Notes: generated by a model not told the origin, from the sequence alone. DNA of 50,403 nt from Bacteroidales bacterium (GCA_018400955.1 JAGYLH010000012.1:1-50403), one strand, 5' to 3'. Shown: positions 16,980-26,688, counted from the first letter of the stretch. Program-made: numbers and translations.

Positions 16980-18029
16980 ATGAAATTATCGCAATTCCGT
17001 TTTAACCTACCACAAAACCTCATAGCCAGCTACCCTACAAAGAACCGCGACGAATCGCGATTAATGGTCTTACACCGCAAAGACCAGACCATTGAGCACG
17101 TGATTTTTAAAGATATATTGGAATACTTCAAAGATGGTGATGTTTTTGTGTTAAACAATACCAAAGTGTTTCCTGCGCGCTTATATGGCGAAAAGGAAAA
17201 GACAGGTGCCAAAATTGAAGTTTTCTTGCTTCGTGAACTGAACCGTGAAAGCCGTTTATGGGATGTTTTAGTTGATCCCGCCCGTAAAATCCGAATTGGT
17301 AACAAACTCTATTTTGGTGAAGACGAATCCCTGGTTGCCGAAGTAATCGACAACACAACATCGCGAGGCCGTACACTCAGGTTTTTATTCGATGGCCCCT
17401 ATGAAGAATTTAAGAAAACCATACAGAGTTTGGGCAAAACACCTTTGCCAAAAATTCATGACCGACCTATCGAGCCTGAAGATGCCGAAAGATATCAAAC
17501 CATTTTCGCAAAACACGAAGGTGCTATTGCTGCGCCTACTGCAGGGATGCACTTTAGCCGCGAGCTGATGAAACGTCTCGAATTGATTGGCGTTTCCTTT
17601 GCTGAAGTCACCCTTCATGCAGGCATGGGCAATTTCCGGAATATTGAGGTTGAAGACCTTACCAAACACAAAATGGATTCGGAAGAAATGATACTCGACC
17701 AGCACAATTCCAATATTATTAATGATGCCAAAAGCCGCAGGAGTACAGTACTTTCTGTGGGCACTACCACGATGAAAGCTTTGGAAACTACTGTTAATAT
17801 AAACGGTAAAGTAGTTCCATATAGTGGTTGGACAAACAAATTCATTTTTCCACCATACGAATTTGGGTTGGCCGATTCCATGATCACCAACTTTCATCTG
17901 CCCAAGTCGCCCATGATGATGCTAACCGCTGCATTTGCCGATTATGATTTCCTCATGAAAGCCTACAAAGAAGCTGTTGCCCAAAAATACCGCTTCTTTA
18001 CTTATGGTGACGCCATGCTTATCCTATAA
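16980..18029 (+). CDS. queA: S-adenosylmethionine:tRNA ribosyltransferase-isomerase
   Basis: 349 residues, typical QueA length. Motifs include the N-terminal [22 protein letters not shown] segment (NRDESRLMV), [16 protein letters not shown] near residue 53-68, APTAGMHFS near 183 and the C-terminal [17 protein letters not shown]. It builds the epoxyqueuosine ring from preQ1-modified tRNA. It is transcribed alone, with its own promoter and terminator. Confidence 0.96.
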   Translation: MKLSQFRFNLPQNLIASYPTKNRDESRLMVLHRKDQTIEHVIFKDILEYFKDGDVFVLNNTKVFPARLYGEKEKTGAKIEVFLLRELNRESRLWDVLVDPARKIRIGNKLYFGEDESLVAEVIDNTTSRGRTLRFLFDGPYEEFKKTIQSLGKTPLPKIHDRPIEPEDAERYQTIFAKHEGAIAAPTAGMHFSRELMKRLELIGVSFAEVTLHAGMGNFRNIEVEDLTKHKMDSEEMILDQHNSNIINDAKSRRSTVLSVGTTTMKALETTVNINGKVVPYSGWTNKFIFPPYEFGLADSMITNFHLPKSPMMMLTAAFADYDFLMKAYKEAVAQKYRFFTYGDAMLIL

Positions 18030-18054
18030 AACTATCATTATTAATGGATTACAG

Positions 18055-18093
18055 CTAAACAACCGACCCGCAATAGTCGGTTATTTAGTTTTA
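18055..18093 (+). terminator. Terminator of queA
   Basis: CTAAACAACCGAC (18055-18067) pairs with GTCGGTTATTTAG (18076-18088), 12 of 13 pairs plus a possible wobble, followed by TTTT. Confidence 0.75.
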
Positions 18094-18124
18094 GTCCGGT
18101 TGCTTTATAACTGTTCAATTTTTC

Positions 18125-18132
18125 TATTTTTG
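18125..18132 (+). promoter_or_regulatory. -7 element four bases before the glyS start codon
   Basis: TATTTTTG is followed by GCGCC-like CGCC and then ATG at 18137. With the usual spacing the transcript would start at or next to the ATG, so a leaderless mRNA is predicted. Confidence 0.5.
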
Positions 18133-18136
18133 CGCC

Positions 18137-19663
18137 ATGATAAACCAGGAAGATTTTTTTAAGAAAATTGTAGCCCATGCCAAAGAATATGGGTTTGTAT
18201 TTCAATCAAGTGAAATTTATGATGGCTTGAGTGCCGTGTATGATTATGGCCAAAACGGTGTTGAGTTAAAAAACAATATCCGTAACTATTGGTGGAAATC
18301 AATGGTGCAAATGCACGAAAATATCGTTGGGCTTGACGCTGCTATTTTTATGCATCCCACCACCTGGAAAGCTTCTGGCCATGTGGATGCTTTCAACGAC
18401 CCACTGATTGATAACAAAGACTCAAAAAAAAGGTACCGCGCCGATGTGCTTGTGGAAGACCATTTGGCAAAAATTGAGGGGAAAATAAACAAAGAGGTTG
18501 ATAAAGCCGCAAAACGTTTTGGCGAAAGCTTTGACAAAGAGCAGTTTATTAGCACCAATCCCCGCGTAGTAGAATATCTGGCCCAATCCGAAACAATCCG
18601 CAAACGCTTGTATGGGGCCATGGATACCAACAACCTGAATGAAATCAAAACCCTGATTGAAGACCTTGAAATTGTTTGCCCCATTTCCGGATCGCGCAAC
18701 TGGACTGATGTGCGGCAATTCAACCTGATGTTTTCAACCCAAATGGGCGCAACTTCTGAGGGTGCAAATCAAATATTCCTGAGGCCCGAAACAGCACAAG
18801 GCATTTTTGTAAACTATCTGAATGTACAGAAAACAAGCCGGATGAAAATCCCTTTTGGTATTGCCCAAACAGGGAAAGCTTTTCGCAACGAAATAATTGC
18901 CAGGCAATTTATTTTTAGGATGCGGGAATTTGAGCAAATGGAAATGCAGTTTTTTGTACGTCCGGGCGAAGAAATTAAATGGTACGATTACTGGAAAAAG
19001 GAACGTATCCGCTGGCACCTTTCGCTGGGCATACCAGAAGAAAAATATCGTTTTCACGATCATGAAAAGCTTGCACATTATGCAAATGCAGCAGCTGATA
19101 TTGAGTTCGACTTTCCTTTTGGTTTCAAGGAATTAGAGGGCATTCACTCGCGCACCGATTTCGATCTGGGAGCCCATCAGCAACATTCTGGCAAGAAAAT
19201 GCAGTATTTTGATCCCGAACTAAACGAAAGCTATGTGCCTTATGTGGTAGAAACCTCCATTGGGCTCGACCGTATGTTTTTAGCCATGCTAAGCAACGCT
19301 TACCAGGAAGAAGCACTTGAGGATGGTTCAACACGGGTAGTTTTAAAGTTGCCCGCTATATTGGCTCCCTACAAAATAGCCATACTCCCCCTGATGAAGA
19401 AAGATGGCTTGCCTGATAAGGCCCGCGAAATTCTGGCACAACTCCAACCTGATTTTATGTGTCATTTCGAGGAAAAAGATGCTATAGGAAAGCGCTACCG
19501 CCGGCATGATGCCATCGGAACACCTTATTGTGTTACCGTTGATCATCAAACACTTGAAGACAATACAGTAACCCTCCGCGACCGCGATAGCATGCAGCAA
19601 GAGCGTGTTGATGCTGGGGCTTTACGCAAAATTATTGCTGATAAACTCAGGCCTGTAGTTTAA
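18137..19663 (+). CDS. glyS: Glycyl-tRNA synthetase (dimeric, class II)
   Basis: 508 residues, of the alpha2 (eukaryote/archaea-like) type. The N-terminus (EYGFVFQSSEIYDGLSAVYDYGQNG) aligns with family starts, supporting ATG 18137. Class II motif 2 (TGKAFRNEIIARQFIFRMREFEQME) is near residue 235-260 and motif 3 (VVETSIGLDRMFLAML) near 365-380. The anticodon-binding domain fills the last 110 residues (APYKIAILPLMKKDG). It charges tRNA-Gly. The gene has its own -7 element and no obvious operon partner. Confidence 0.97.
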   Translation: MINQEDFFKKIVAHAKEYGFVFQSSEIYDGLSAVYDYGQNGVELKNNIRNYWWKSMVQMHENIVGLDAAIFMHPTTWKASGHVDAFNDPLIDNKDSKKRYRADVLVEDHLAKIEGKINKEVDKAAKRFGESFDKEQFISTNPRVVEYLAQSETIRKRLYGAMDTNNLNEIKTLIEDLEIVCPISGSRNWTDVRQFNLMFSTQMGATSEGANQIFLRPETAQGIFVNYLNVQKTSRMKIPFGIAQTGKAFRNEIIARQFIFRMREFEQMEMQFFVRPGEEIKWYDYWKKERIRWHLSLGIPEEKYRFHDHEKLAHYANAAADIEFDFPFGFKELEGIHSRTDFDLGAHQQHSGKKMQYFDPELNESYVPYVVETSIGLDRMFLAMLSNAYQEEALEDGSTRVVLKLPAILAPYKIAILPLMKKDGLPDKAREILAQLQPDFMCHFEEKDAIGKRYRRHDAIGTPYCVTVDHQTLEDNTVTLRDRDSMQQERVDAGALRKIIADKLRPVV

Positions 19664-19762
19664 TAACATCAGGAGCCTGTCAATAAAAATGAAAAGGGCT
19701 ATTTGAAGGCGAACAAAAAGACTGCCCTCTGCATGAGTGGAGCATTCTCTTCCAATCCATTA

Positions 19763-20326
19763 TTATTTGTTATTATACATTGTCATGGTTCTGCCTATGC
19801 CAATGGTCACAAAACTTTTTATCATATCCACTGCCACCGGTAGTTTTGGCAAAACAATATCCAGTTCCTGGCGCGACCAGGGCCCAAGCACATAATCGGC
19901 CTGACGGCCCCGTGGAAAATCATCTCCAATACCGAAACGCAAGCGGGCAAAGCTATTGGTGCCAATTGATTGTATAATGTCAATCAGGCCATTGTGGCCT
20001 GCATCGCCACCTTTAGCCTTCATCCTGAGCAAGCCGGTGGGCAATGCAATATCGTCAACCACTACCAGAAGATTTTCTAATGGTACGTTTTCCTTTTTCA
20101 ACCAATACTGCACCGCTTTTCCGCTAAGATTCATAAAAGTAGTTGGTTTGATAAGTAAAAGGTTACGCCCTTTGAACTTCACCAAGGATGTTTGAGCAAG
20201 CCTGTCGGTTTCGAACTGTCCTTTCAGGTCATCGCACAATGAGTCAACCACATCAAATCCAATGTTGTGGCGAGTGCCTGCATAGGTGGCACCAATATTT
20301 CCAAGTCCGGCAATCAAGTATTTCAC
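19763..20326 (-). CDS. pth: Peptidyl-tRNA hydrolase
   Basis: 187 residues. The key residues are present: GLGNIG with Asn near 10, TRHNIGFDVVD with catalytic His near 21, KPTTFMNLSG near 60-69, and the DDIALPTG loop near 92. It releases peptides from drop-off peptidyl-tRNA. It is the last gene of the run prs-rplY-pth, an order common across bacteria, but a strong hairpin separates it from rplY. Confidence 0.96.
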   Translation of the reverse strand: MKYLIAGLGNIGATYAGTRHNIGFDVVDSLCDDLKGQFETDRLAQTSLVKFKGRNLLLIKPTTFMNLSGKAVQYWLKKENVPLENLLVVVDDIALPTGLLRMKAKGGDAGHNGLIDIIQSIGTNSFARLRFGIGDDFPRGRQADYVLGPWSRQELDIVLPKLPVAVDMIKSFVTIGIGRTMTMYNNK

Positions 20327-20349
20327 TTCTTAATACGGCTTCTGATTTG

Positions 20350-20398
20350 TTACAAAAATAAGAAAAGGCATAAGACCAACTGGTTTTATGCCTTTTCT
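20350..20398 (-). terminator. Hairpin between rplY and pth
   Basis: A 17-bp stem (20361-20377 with 20382-20398, one G-T pair) has a four-base loop. On the minus strand it is followed by TTATTTTTG. It would end most rplY transcripts before pth. Confidence 0.8.
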
Positions 20399-20424
20399 AT
20401 AGCATGCAAAATGCAGTTATAACT

Positions 20425-21048
20425 CTATTCCTTGGTTTCGCCTTCGGCAGGTGCTCCTTCTGCGCCTTCAGCGGCTTCTTCCTCCTCAAGCTCTGCAGCG
20501 GTAAGTCCACGGGCAGTTTTTACGTCAACAACAACTGAACCTGCGGGGTCAAGAATGGTTACTTTTGGCAGTTTTATATCCTTAACCTTCACCGATTGCC
20601 CAATCTTTAGTTTAGCAATGCTTACAACAACTTCTTCAGGCATGTCTTCAAGCATGGCTTTCAATTTTAATTTCCTGATTTTTAGTTTAAGCCTGCCACC
20701 CTGTATTACGCCCGGAGAAGTACCAGTAAGCTTTACTGGCAATGCCACTGTAACAGGTTTGTTGGCTGTGATTTCATAAAAATCGGCATGCAGCACCTGA
20801 TCGCCAACTGGGTGGTATTGAACATCTTTAAGAATCGTTTTGAAAACTTTTCCGTCGATAGTGATTTCAATCAGGAATGTTTCGGGTGTAAACAGAATTG
20901 TCCTGAAATCTGCATCGCTCAGATTAAAATGTACTTGATCCTGACCTCCATAAATAACGCAAGGCACCAAGCCTTGGTTGCGTAAAGCCTTAGCATCTTT
21001 TTTCCCTACGTTCCCACGAAGGGAACCGCTCAATGATACTTTTTTCAT
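20425..21048 (-). CDS. rplY: 50S ribosomal protein L25 (TL5/CTC long form)
   Basis: 207 residues. The N-terminal L25 domain binds 5S rRNA (SLRGNVGKKDAKALRNQGLVPCVIYGG), and the C-terminal TL5 domain (about 95-185) contains HADFYEI and GVIQGGRLKLK. The tail is acidic (runs of Glu and Ala). The long two-domain form is usual in Bacteroidota. It lies 21 bases after prs and is probably cotranscribed with it. Confidence 0.95.
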   Translation of the reverse strand: MKKVSLSGSLRGNVGKKDAKALRNQGLVPCVIYGGQDQVHFNLSDADFRTILFTPETFLIEITIDGKVFKTILKDVQYHPVGDQVLHADFYEITANKPVTVALPVKLTGTSPGVIQGGRLKLKIRKLKLKAMLEDMPEEVVVSIAKLKIGQSVKVKDIKLPKVTILDPAGSVVVDVKTARGLTAAELEEEEAAEGAEGAPAEGETKE

Positions 21049-21069
21049 GGTTAAAAAATTAATTAATGA

Positions 21070-22014
21070 TTACTTATTTGAAAATTTAAACAACGAGCTG
21101 ATTGATTCGTAGTTTTCGACTCGTCGAATAACTTCTGCAAACAAACCAGCGGTGGATAATACTCTTATTTTCTTTCCTTCCTTTCTTAACGGGATGGTAT
21201 CTGTTACCACGACCTCCGCAAAGGGCGAGTTTTCGAGACGCTCGTAAGCAGCATCCGAAAGCACGGGATGCGTGCAGAATGCCCGTACGCTTGATGCGCC
21301 TTTTTCCATTATAAGTTCAGCAGCTTTTGTAATCGAACCACCAGTGTCAATAATATCATCTATCAGGATAACATTTTTGCCCTCAACATCACCTATAAGC
21401 TCCATGCTTCCCACAACATTGGGTTTTGCACGTTGCTTATAGCAGATTACAAATCCTGTTTCGAGCATTTTGGCATAGGAGGCAGCCCTGCGGGTTCCAC
21501 CGGTATCGGGAGATGCCATGGTCAGGTTTGGCAAATTTAGGCTTTTGATGTAAGGCAGAAAGATATTGGATGCATATATATGGTCAACAGGGACATCAAA
21601 AAAGCCCTGTATCTGGTCAGCATGTAAATCAATTGTAATAATTCGCTGAATGCCGGCAGTTATCAGTAGATTCGCTACCAGTTTGGCAGCAATGGTTACA
21701 CGTGGCTTGTCTTTACGGTCCTGTCTGGCAAAACCAAAATAAGGGATTACAGCAATTATCTTTCTTGCTGAAGCGCGGCGCGCTGCATCAGCCAATAATA
21801 ACAATTCAAAAAGGTTTTCGGTGGGCGCAAATGTGGACTGAACCAAAAAAACATCTCGGCCACGAATATTTTCTTCAAAGGAGGGCTGAAACTCACCATC
21901 AGAAAAGTTTACAACCACTGTTTTACCAAGCGGGGAGCCATAGTCTGCTGCTATTTTCTCTGCCAGATATTCTGTGGCCCTTCCGGCAAAAATACTCACA
22001 ATTGGCTCTGGCAT
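21070..22014 (-). CDS. prs: Ribose-phosphate pyrophosphokinase
   Basis: 314 residues from ATG 22014; the frame is open 54 bases further upstream but that stretch contains the -7 element. Motifs: FSDGEFQPSFEENIRGRDVF near residues 33-52, IPYFGFARQDRK near 92-104, and the PRPP-binding loop VILIDDIIDTGGSI near 215-228. It makes PRPP from ribose 5-phosphate for nucleotides, histidine and tryptophan. Confidence 0.96.
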   Translation of the reverse strand: MPEPIVSIFAGRATEYLAEKIAADYGSPLGKTVVVNFSDGEFQPSFEENIRGRDVFLVQSTFAPTENLFELLLLADAARRASARKIIAVIPYFGFARQDRKDKPRVTIAAKLVANLLITAGIQRIITIDLHADQIQGFFDVPVDHIYASNIFLPYIKSLNLPNLTMASPDTGGTRRAASYAKMLETGFVICYKQRAKPNVVGSMELIGDVEGKNVILIDDIIDTGGSITKAAELIMEKGASSVRAFCTHPVLSDAAYERLENSPFAEVVVTDTIPLRKEGKKIRVLSTAGLFAEVIRRVENYESISSLFKFSNK

Positions 22015-22044
22015 AATCTTTTGGTTTTTTGTGTTTTCTGGGCG

Positions 22045-22052
22045 CAAAAGTA
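22045..22052 (-). promoter_or_regulatory. -7 promoter element for prs
   Basis: TACTTTTG on the minus strand, 31 bases before ATG 22014; it decides the start choice. Confidence 0.55.
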
Positions 22053-22102
22053 ATACATTAATATGCAATTCACAAAAATATAATGCCCTGCAAGTTGCCC
22101 AT

Positions 22103-22135
22103 AAATAAAAAAGGACACCTAAAACAGTGTCCTTT
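22103..22135 (-). terminator. Terminator of tRNA-Leu
   Basis: AAAGGACAC (22110-22118) and GTGTCCTTT (22127-22135) form a perfect 9-bp stem; on the minus strand it is followed by a T-rich run. Confidence 0.75.
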
Positions 22136-22145
22136 TCAGCTCATG

Positions 22146-22229
22146 TACCCGGAGCCGGGATCGAACCGGCACGAGTGTTACCTCACTGGTTTTTGAGACC
22201 AACGCGTCTACCAATTCCGCCATCCGGGC
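22146..22229 (-). tRNA. tRNA-Leu (anticodon CAA)
   Basis: Read on the minus strand: acceptor stem GCCCGGA with TCCGGGT (one G-T pair), a D arm with AATTGGTAGACGC, anticodon loop CTCAAAA giving anticodon CAA, a long variable arm, and TTCGATCC in the T loop. Length is 84 bases. The 3' CCA is not encoded. It decodes UUG. Confidence 0.95.
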
Positions 22230-22252
22230 AGGTATTTAAATGAACCGGGGTG

Positions 22253-22260
22253 CAAAAGTA
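22253..22260 (-). promoter_or_regulatory. -7 promoter element for tRNA-Leu
   Basis: TACTTTTG on the minus strand, 23 bases before the mature tRNA 5' end. Confidence 0.55.
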
Positions 22261-22311
22261 ATAAAATTCATACTGGCTTTAACAATAACAAGCAATATTC
22301 TGTTTGGGATT

Positions 22312-24153
22312 TTATTCCACCGTTACCGACTTGGCCAGGTTGCGTGGCTGATCTACATTGCAACCGCGCATAACAGCAATATGATAGGATAATTTTTGCA
22401 GCGGTATTGTCGCCAATAATGGGACCAGCATTTCTTCTGTTTCTGGGATTTCAATTATATAATCTGCCATTCCTTTCACAATAGTGTCTCCCTCGGTTAC
22501 AATAGCAATTACTTGTCCTTTGCGTGCCTTTACTTCTTGTATATTGCTAACTACCTTATCATAAGTTCCTTTATTTGTGGCAATAAACACCACAGGCATA
22601 TCTTCATCAATCAATGCAATGGGGCCATGTTTCATTTCGGCAGCGGGATAGCCTTCTGCGTGGATATAGGATATTTCCTTAAGCTTAAGTGCTCCTTCAA
22701 GGGCCACAGGGAAATTGTAGCCGCGTCCCAGATATAGGAAATTACGTACATCTTTAAATTTTTCTGCCACTTCATAAACTGTCTTTTTACTCAAGATGAG
22801 TGTTTGGGCTACTTTTTCGGGTATCAGTTCGAGTGCATGTAAGATTTGCATATATCTTGTCCTCGAAAGGGTTCCTTTGAGACTGGCCATCCTTAGAGCC
22901 ATAAGGGTCAATAGTGTTACCTGTGCTGTAAAAGCCTTGGTGGATGCCACGCCAATTTCGGGGCCGGCATGTGTGTAACTTCCGCCATGGGTAGCCCTGG
23001 CAATGGATGAGCCCACCACATTGCATATGCCCAATATGGTGGCACCTTTGGATTTTGCAAGTTCAATGGCCGCCAATGTGTCTGCTGTTTCCCCTGATTG
23101 CGATATGGCAATTACAACATCACTTTCATTGATAACCGGGTTGCGATAACGAAACTCTGAAGCATATTCCACCTCAACCGGTATGCGCGCCAAATCTTCA
23201 AAAAGGTATTCGCCCACCAATCCGGCATGCCAGGAAGTGCCACAAGCTACGATAATAATACGGCTGGCTGCCAATATTTTAGGCTCAAAATCAACAATGC
23301 CGCCTAAGGAAACCGTGCCTAATTCAGTGTGCAGCCTTCCGCGCATACTGTCCTTTATGGAAAAGGGTTGCTCATAAATTTCCTTCAACATAAAATGCTC
23401 GTACCCGCCCTTTTCCAAGGCAGTAAGATTCATTTCGAGTTGCTGCACATAGGGTGTTTTTTCCTGATTACGGATGGTTTTAATCTTCAGGTCGCTGCTA
23501 CGTTGTATAAGTGCTACCTCTTCATCATCAAGATACACTACATTTTTGGTGTACTCAATGATTGGTGTAGCATCAGAGGCTACATAATAATCATCTTTTC
23601 CTATGCCGATAACCAGCGGGCTTCCTTTGCGGGCAGCAATCAAGGTGTCGGGATCGTCATAGGAAATTACAACAATTGCATAGGCACCAATTACCTGATT
23701 GAGGGCAATGCGGACTGCATCGAAAAGACTGACGTGTTCATTATTCTTAATATCTTCAATCAGGTTGGTAAGCACCTCTGTGTCAGTGGTTGATTGAAAT
23801 GTGTATCCACGTGTTTCCAGCTCTTTGCGCAAGAGTCCATAATTTTCTATTATCCCGTTGTGAATGAGTGCAATCTCCCGTGATTGTGAATAATGTGGAT
23901 GCGCATTGGCCTGATTTGGCTCGCCATGCGTTGCCCACCGGGTGTGTGCAATTCCAATCGTGCCACGTAGGTCAACATCCTTTACAAAATTTTCCAACTC
24001 ACTGACTTTACCCTTTGTTTTGTAAACGTTCAGACTGGAATTCAAGAGTGCAATGCCAGCACTGTCGTATCCTCTGTATTCAAGTTTCTTAAGTCCGTTT
24101 ATCAAAATGGGGTAGGCCTGTTTTGGCCCTACGTAGGCTACAATTCCACACAT
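22312..24153 (-). CDS. glmS: Glucosamine-6-phosphate synthase (isomerizing)
   Basis: 613 residues. The glutaminase domain starts with the nucleophile Cys2 (MCGIVAYVG) and has HTRWATHG near 76-83. Two SIS isomerase domains follow: CGTSWHAGLV near 305, SQSGETADT near 352, and the C-terminal PRNLAKSVTVE signature. It converts fructose 6-phosphate and glutamine into glucosamine 6-phosphate, the first step to UDP-GlcNAc, peptidoglycan and LPS. The leader (about 55 bases) is too short for a glmS ribozyme. Its own promoter lies between it and the DUF4270 gene. Confidence 0.97.
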   Translation of the reverse strand: MCGIVAYVGPKQAYPILINGLKKLEYRGYDSAGIALLNSSLNVYKTKGKVSELENFVKDVDLRGTIGIAHTRWATHGEPNQANAHPHYSQSREIALIHNGIIENYGLLRKELETRGYTFQSTTDTEVLTNLIEDIKNNEHVSLFDAVRIALNQVIGAYAIVVISYDDPDTLIAARKGSPLVIGIGKDDYYVASDATPIIEYTKNVVYLDDEEVALIQRSSDLKIKTIRNQEKTPYVQQLEMNLTALEKGGYEHFMLKEIYEQPFSIKDSMRGRLHTELGTVSLGGIVDFEPKILAASRIIIVACGTSWHAGLVGEYLFEDLARIPVEVEYASEFRYRNPVINESDVVIAISQSGETADTLAAIELAKSKGATILGICNVVGSSIARATHGGSYTHAGPEIGVASTKAFTAQVTLLTLMALRMASLKGTLSRTRYMQILHALELIPEKVAQTLILSKKTVYEVAEKFKDVRNFLYLGRGYNFPVALEGALKLKEISYIHAEGYPAAEMKHGPIALIDEDMPVVFIATNKGTYDKVVSNIQEVKARKGQVIAIVTEGDTIVKGMADYIIEIPETEEMLVPLLATIPLQKLSYHIAVMRGCNVDQPRNLAKSVTVE

Positions 24154-24208
24154 AATATTTTTGAATCGGTTGGTAAAAAAATGGTTGTTAAGTTCATGTT
24201 TTTCGAGG

Positions 24209-24240
24209 CAAATTTAAACAATTTAGACGGTGCTTGTCAA
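24209..24240 (-). promoter_or_regulatory. Promoter of glmS
   Basis: On the minus strand TTG (24240-24238), a 21-base spacer and TAAATTTG (24216-24209) match the Bacteroidota promoter. Confidence 0.65.
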
Positions 24241-24308
24241 TGTTATTCTAAATTTCTGATGTTGTACCTGAGATTAACGCAAATAATTGAATTTAAGAAT
24301 AGTAGGTT

Positions 24309-25658
24309 TTAATCAATAATTGAATAAATGATTTGCAGCCTGAATGATTTTTGATCCACCTCTTGCTGTGGATTGGTTCCATTAAAAACCCATCTGTCGG
24401 CCTTTGAGGAAGCTCCTATTATCAGCGCATACAGGCCATAATCTTCTTCATCTGCATCAAGATCAATTAAATTTTGCACATAGCGTGTAATCCTGAAATG
24501 ATACTCATTCACAGATGCCTTATAGTTTCCGTCAAAGTAAGCTTCGCCGTCAAGCTGGTCTTCCATAATCATGTAATTTTGATCGTCCCCTGTTCTTTTC
24601 ACCAAAGCCAATTTACTTGGAGGTGTGAATTCGGGCTCATCTTCATAACCCGAAAAAATCAATCGGGCTTCATTGATTATCATTTTTTTGCCTGTAGTTT
24701 GCACGAGGCGTTGCAGGTTTGGAAAGCCAATATAAACCCTGAGCCCACCCATAGCTTGCAAATAAAGCTTCTCCTGCCCCAAACTGGTGTCACCCTGTAG
24801 CAGTTGTGCCTTGAATTCGGGGCTCGCATCTGCATAATTAAAATGCTCAAAATGGTTGAAACGGACAGTGTTTGCCGATATCATTAACTCGTAACGTAAC
24901 GAATCCTCGCTGTCATTATGATAGTAAATTGTAGCGCGCGAAAGATTGGAGGGCAAATCAAAATATGAAATGGCCCCATCACTGCCCACCGGATCAACAG
25001 TAACATAAATCCCCTTCATGTATTCGGCAAACATATCACTGCTCACAAGGAATTCGGCAGGTGCGTTCAAAATTTTATTGCCCAAATCAGGTGATTGATC
25101 GCTAAGCCTTACCCGTATCATAGCCTGTAAGGTGTCTCCATCAAATGGAAACGGGGCGGTAGGCCTTGGATAGAACTGTTTGTTGGCATAATCAAACGGA
25201 TCACGCACTATATGTTGATTTGAGAAATAGTTAGAGTCCAGATAAATATCATGCACCAACTCTTGCACCCTAATTGTTTGCATGGTGGTTGTATCACCAT
25301 AATGACCAGAATATGCAAGTTGCAAAACAAGGGAGTCGAGAACCGGGTTTGTGCCAAAATCAGGGGCATTGGACGACAGCCTCAGCTGGGTATAAAAACT
25401 TGCAACCGTTTTACCAAATGTTGGGTCAAACATGCTGCCCAATAATATTTGTGAGGGTTCATCCGTGCGGATTGAATCTTCGAGCACACTGTATGCATTG
25501 ATAGCAATGGTGTCGGTTTGCAACACTTGAATCCTGTCCTGATCAGGTTGAAGATTGGCTCCGATTTGTTCTGGTTTTTTGTTGCAGGCTGCAACAATCA
25601 TCACCAACAGCATTCCCGGAATTACGAGCCTTTTGCTCAAAATCAACATTTTTTTCAA
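24309..25658 (-). CDS. DUF4270 family lipoprotein
   Basis: 449 residues. A signal with lipobox (MIVAAC, Cys25) is followed by the DUF4270 pattern: IGANLQPDQDRIQVLQTDT, then TDEPSQILLGSMFDPTFGKTVASFYTQLRLS near residues 65-95, and a beta-rich body ending in SFRLQIIYSIID. DUF4270 proteins are outer-membrane lipoproteins of Bacteroidota with no settled function. The order glycogen synthase-DUF4270-glmS recurs in the phylum, so a link to cell-surface sugar metabolism is possible. A hairpin or promoter between it and the glycogen synthase was not evident in the 172-base gap. Confidence 0.87.
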   Translation of the reverse strand: MKKMLILSKRLVIPGMLLVMIVAACNKKPEQIGANLQPDQDRIQVLQTDTIAINAYSVLEDSIRTDEPSQILLGSMFDPTFGKTVASFYTQLRLSSNAPDFGTNPVLDSLVLQLAYSGHYGDTTTMQTIRVQELVHDIYLDSNYFSNQHIVRDPFDYANKQFYPRPTAPFPFDGDTLQAMIRVRLSDQSPDLGNKILNAPAEFLVSSDMFAEYMKGIYVTVDPVGSDGAISYFDLPSNLSRATIYYHNDSEDSLRYELMISANTVRFNHFEHFNYADASPEFKAQLLQGDTSLGQEKLYLQAMGGLRVYIGFPNLQRLVQTTGKKMIINEARLIFSGYEDEPEFTPPSKLALVKRTGDDQNYMIMEDQLDGEAYFDGNYKASVNEYHFRITRYVQNLIDLDADEEDYGLYALIIGASSKADRWVFNGTNPQQEVDQKSFRLQIIYSIID

Positions 25659-25830
25659 AGCCTTTTCGATTTTTTTGCGTATTTAATGTCTGTCCGTAAA
25701 GTGTGTGTTTAGTTCAAAATGTTCGAGTTTGAGGCCTGTGAAGTATTTAAAATCAAGGAGCTTACTCTGGTAAACGACTGTTTTTAATACAAGCATAACA
25801 AAGAAATCGGACATTATGGACGAACACTAT

Positions 25831-26643
25831 TTAATTCTTCCCAAGCAGCTTGTCATAAAAGCCATTGAAAACATCGATGTAATCAGTGCCTTTTTGATAC
25901 TCAAGAACCGGTTTTTTCAGTTGCGATACATATTCCTTAAGCTCAGGATCTATTTTTTCGCTACCGATAATAACAGCGTCAGAGTAGTCAATTGCCGCTT
26001 TGGTGAGGTTAACGTAGTTTGTTTCTTTATAGTATTTAGTGTCTTTAGCTGTTATGCCCGGTAGTTTAAGTTTTTTATCAAACCCTTCCTTAAAGGTTTC
26101 CTTAAATTGGTCATCATAAAGGGTGTAAATTACTTTGGAGTCACTAAAAATGGGATTGTCTTTGTAGGCACGTTTTACATAAAGTGGCACCAATGCCGAC
26201 ATCCAGCCATGACAATGCACAATATCAGGTGCCCAACCAAGTTTTTTAACCGTTTCGAGCACTCCCCGCGAATAAAAGACAGTTCGCTCGTCATTGTCGT
26301 CATAAAACTTGTTTGCTTTGTCCCTGATTGTGAATTTTCGATGAAAAAAATCATCGTTGTCAATAAAATAAATCTGCATCCTGGCTTGCTGTATAGATGC
26401 TACTTTAATTATCAGGGGATGATCAGTGTCATTAATTATCAGGTTCATGCCTGATAACCTGATAACTTCGTGCAGTTGGTTTCGTCTTTCATTGATGTTG
26501 CCGAATCGCGGCATAAATGTTCTGATTTCTTTTCCCCTTTCCTGAATTCCCTGAGGCAAGAAGCGACCTATCTTGCTCATATGGGTTTCCTTCAGGTAAG
26601 GCATAATTGCTTGTTCAACAAAAAGAACCCTTGCTTTTTCCAT
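25831..26643 (-). CDS. Glycogen/starch synthase-like protein, catalytic N-terminal domain only
   Basis: 270 residues from ATG 26643; the frame extends 28 codons upstream, but that stretch overlaps the -7 element. Homology is to the N-terminal (ADP-glucose synthase, GT5) Rossmann domain: VLFVEQAIMPYLKETHMSKIGRFLPQGI, then MPRFGNINERRNQLHEV, and DIVHCHGWMSALVPLYVK near 165-182. The C-terminal nucleotide-sugar-binding Rossmann domain of full GT5 enzymes (about 480 residues) is absent. The KTGG loop for ADP-glucose is replaced by KETHMSKIG. Short forms like this are annotated as glycogen synthase in Bacteroidota, but without the second domain activity is doubtful. Confidence 0.82.
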   Translation of the reverse strand: MEKARVLFVEQAIMPYLKETHMSKIGRFLPQGIQERGKEIRTFMPRFGNINERRNQLHEVIRLSGMNLIINDTDHPLIIKVASIQQARMQIYFIDNDDFFHRKFTIRDKANKFYDDNDERTVFYSRGVLETVKKLGWAPDIVHCHGWMSALVPLYVKRAYKDNPIFSDSKVIYTLYDDQFKETFKEGFDKKLKLPGITAKDTKYYKETNYVNLTKAAIDYSDAVIIGSEKIDPELKEYVSQLKKPVLEYQKGTDYIDVFNGFYDKLLGKN

Positions 26644-26680
26644 TGTGTAGATGTTGAGGAACGTATGGTAAAAATATGTG

Positions 26681-26688
26681 CAAAGGTA
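26681..26688 (-). promoter_or_regulatory. -7 promoter element for the glycogen synthase-like gene
   Basis: TACCTTTG on the minus strand, 38 bases before ATG 26643. Confidence 0.55.

Noticed and set aside
24154..24308. glmS ribozyme or riboswitch upstream of glmS
   Set aside because: The leader from the promoter at 24209-24240 is only about 55 bases, and no such fold is visible.
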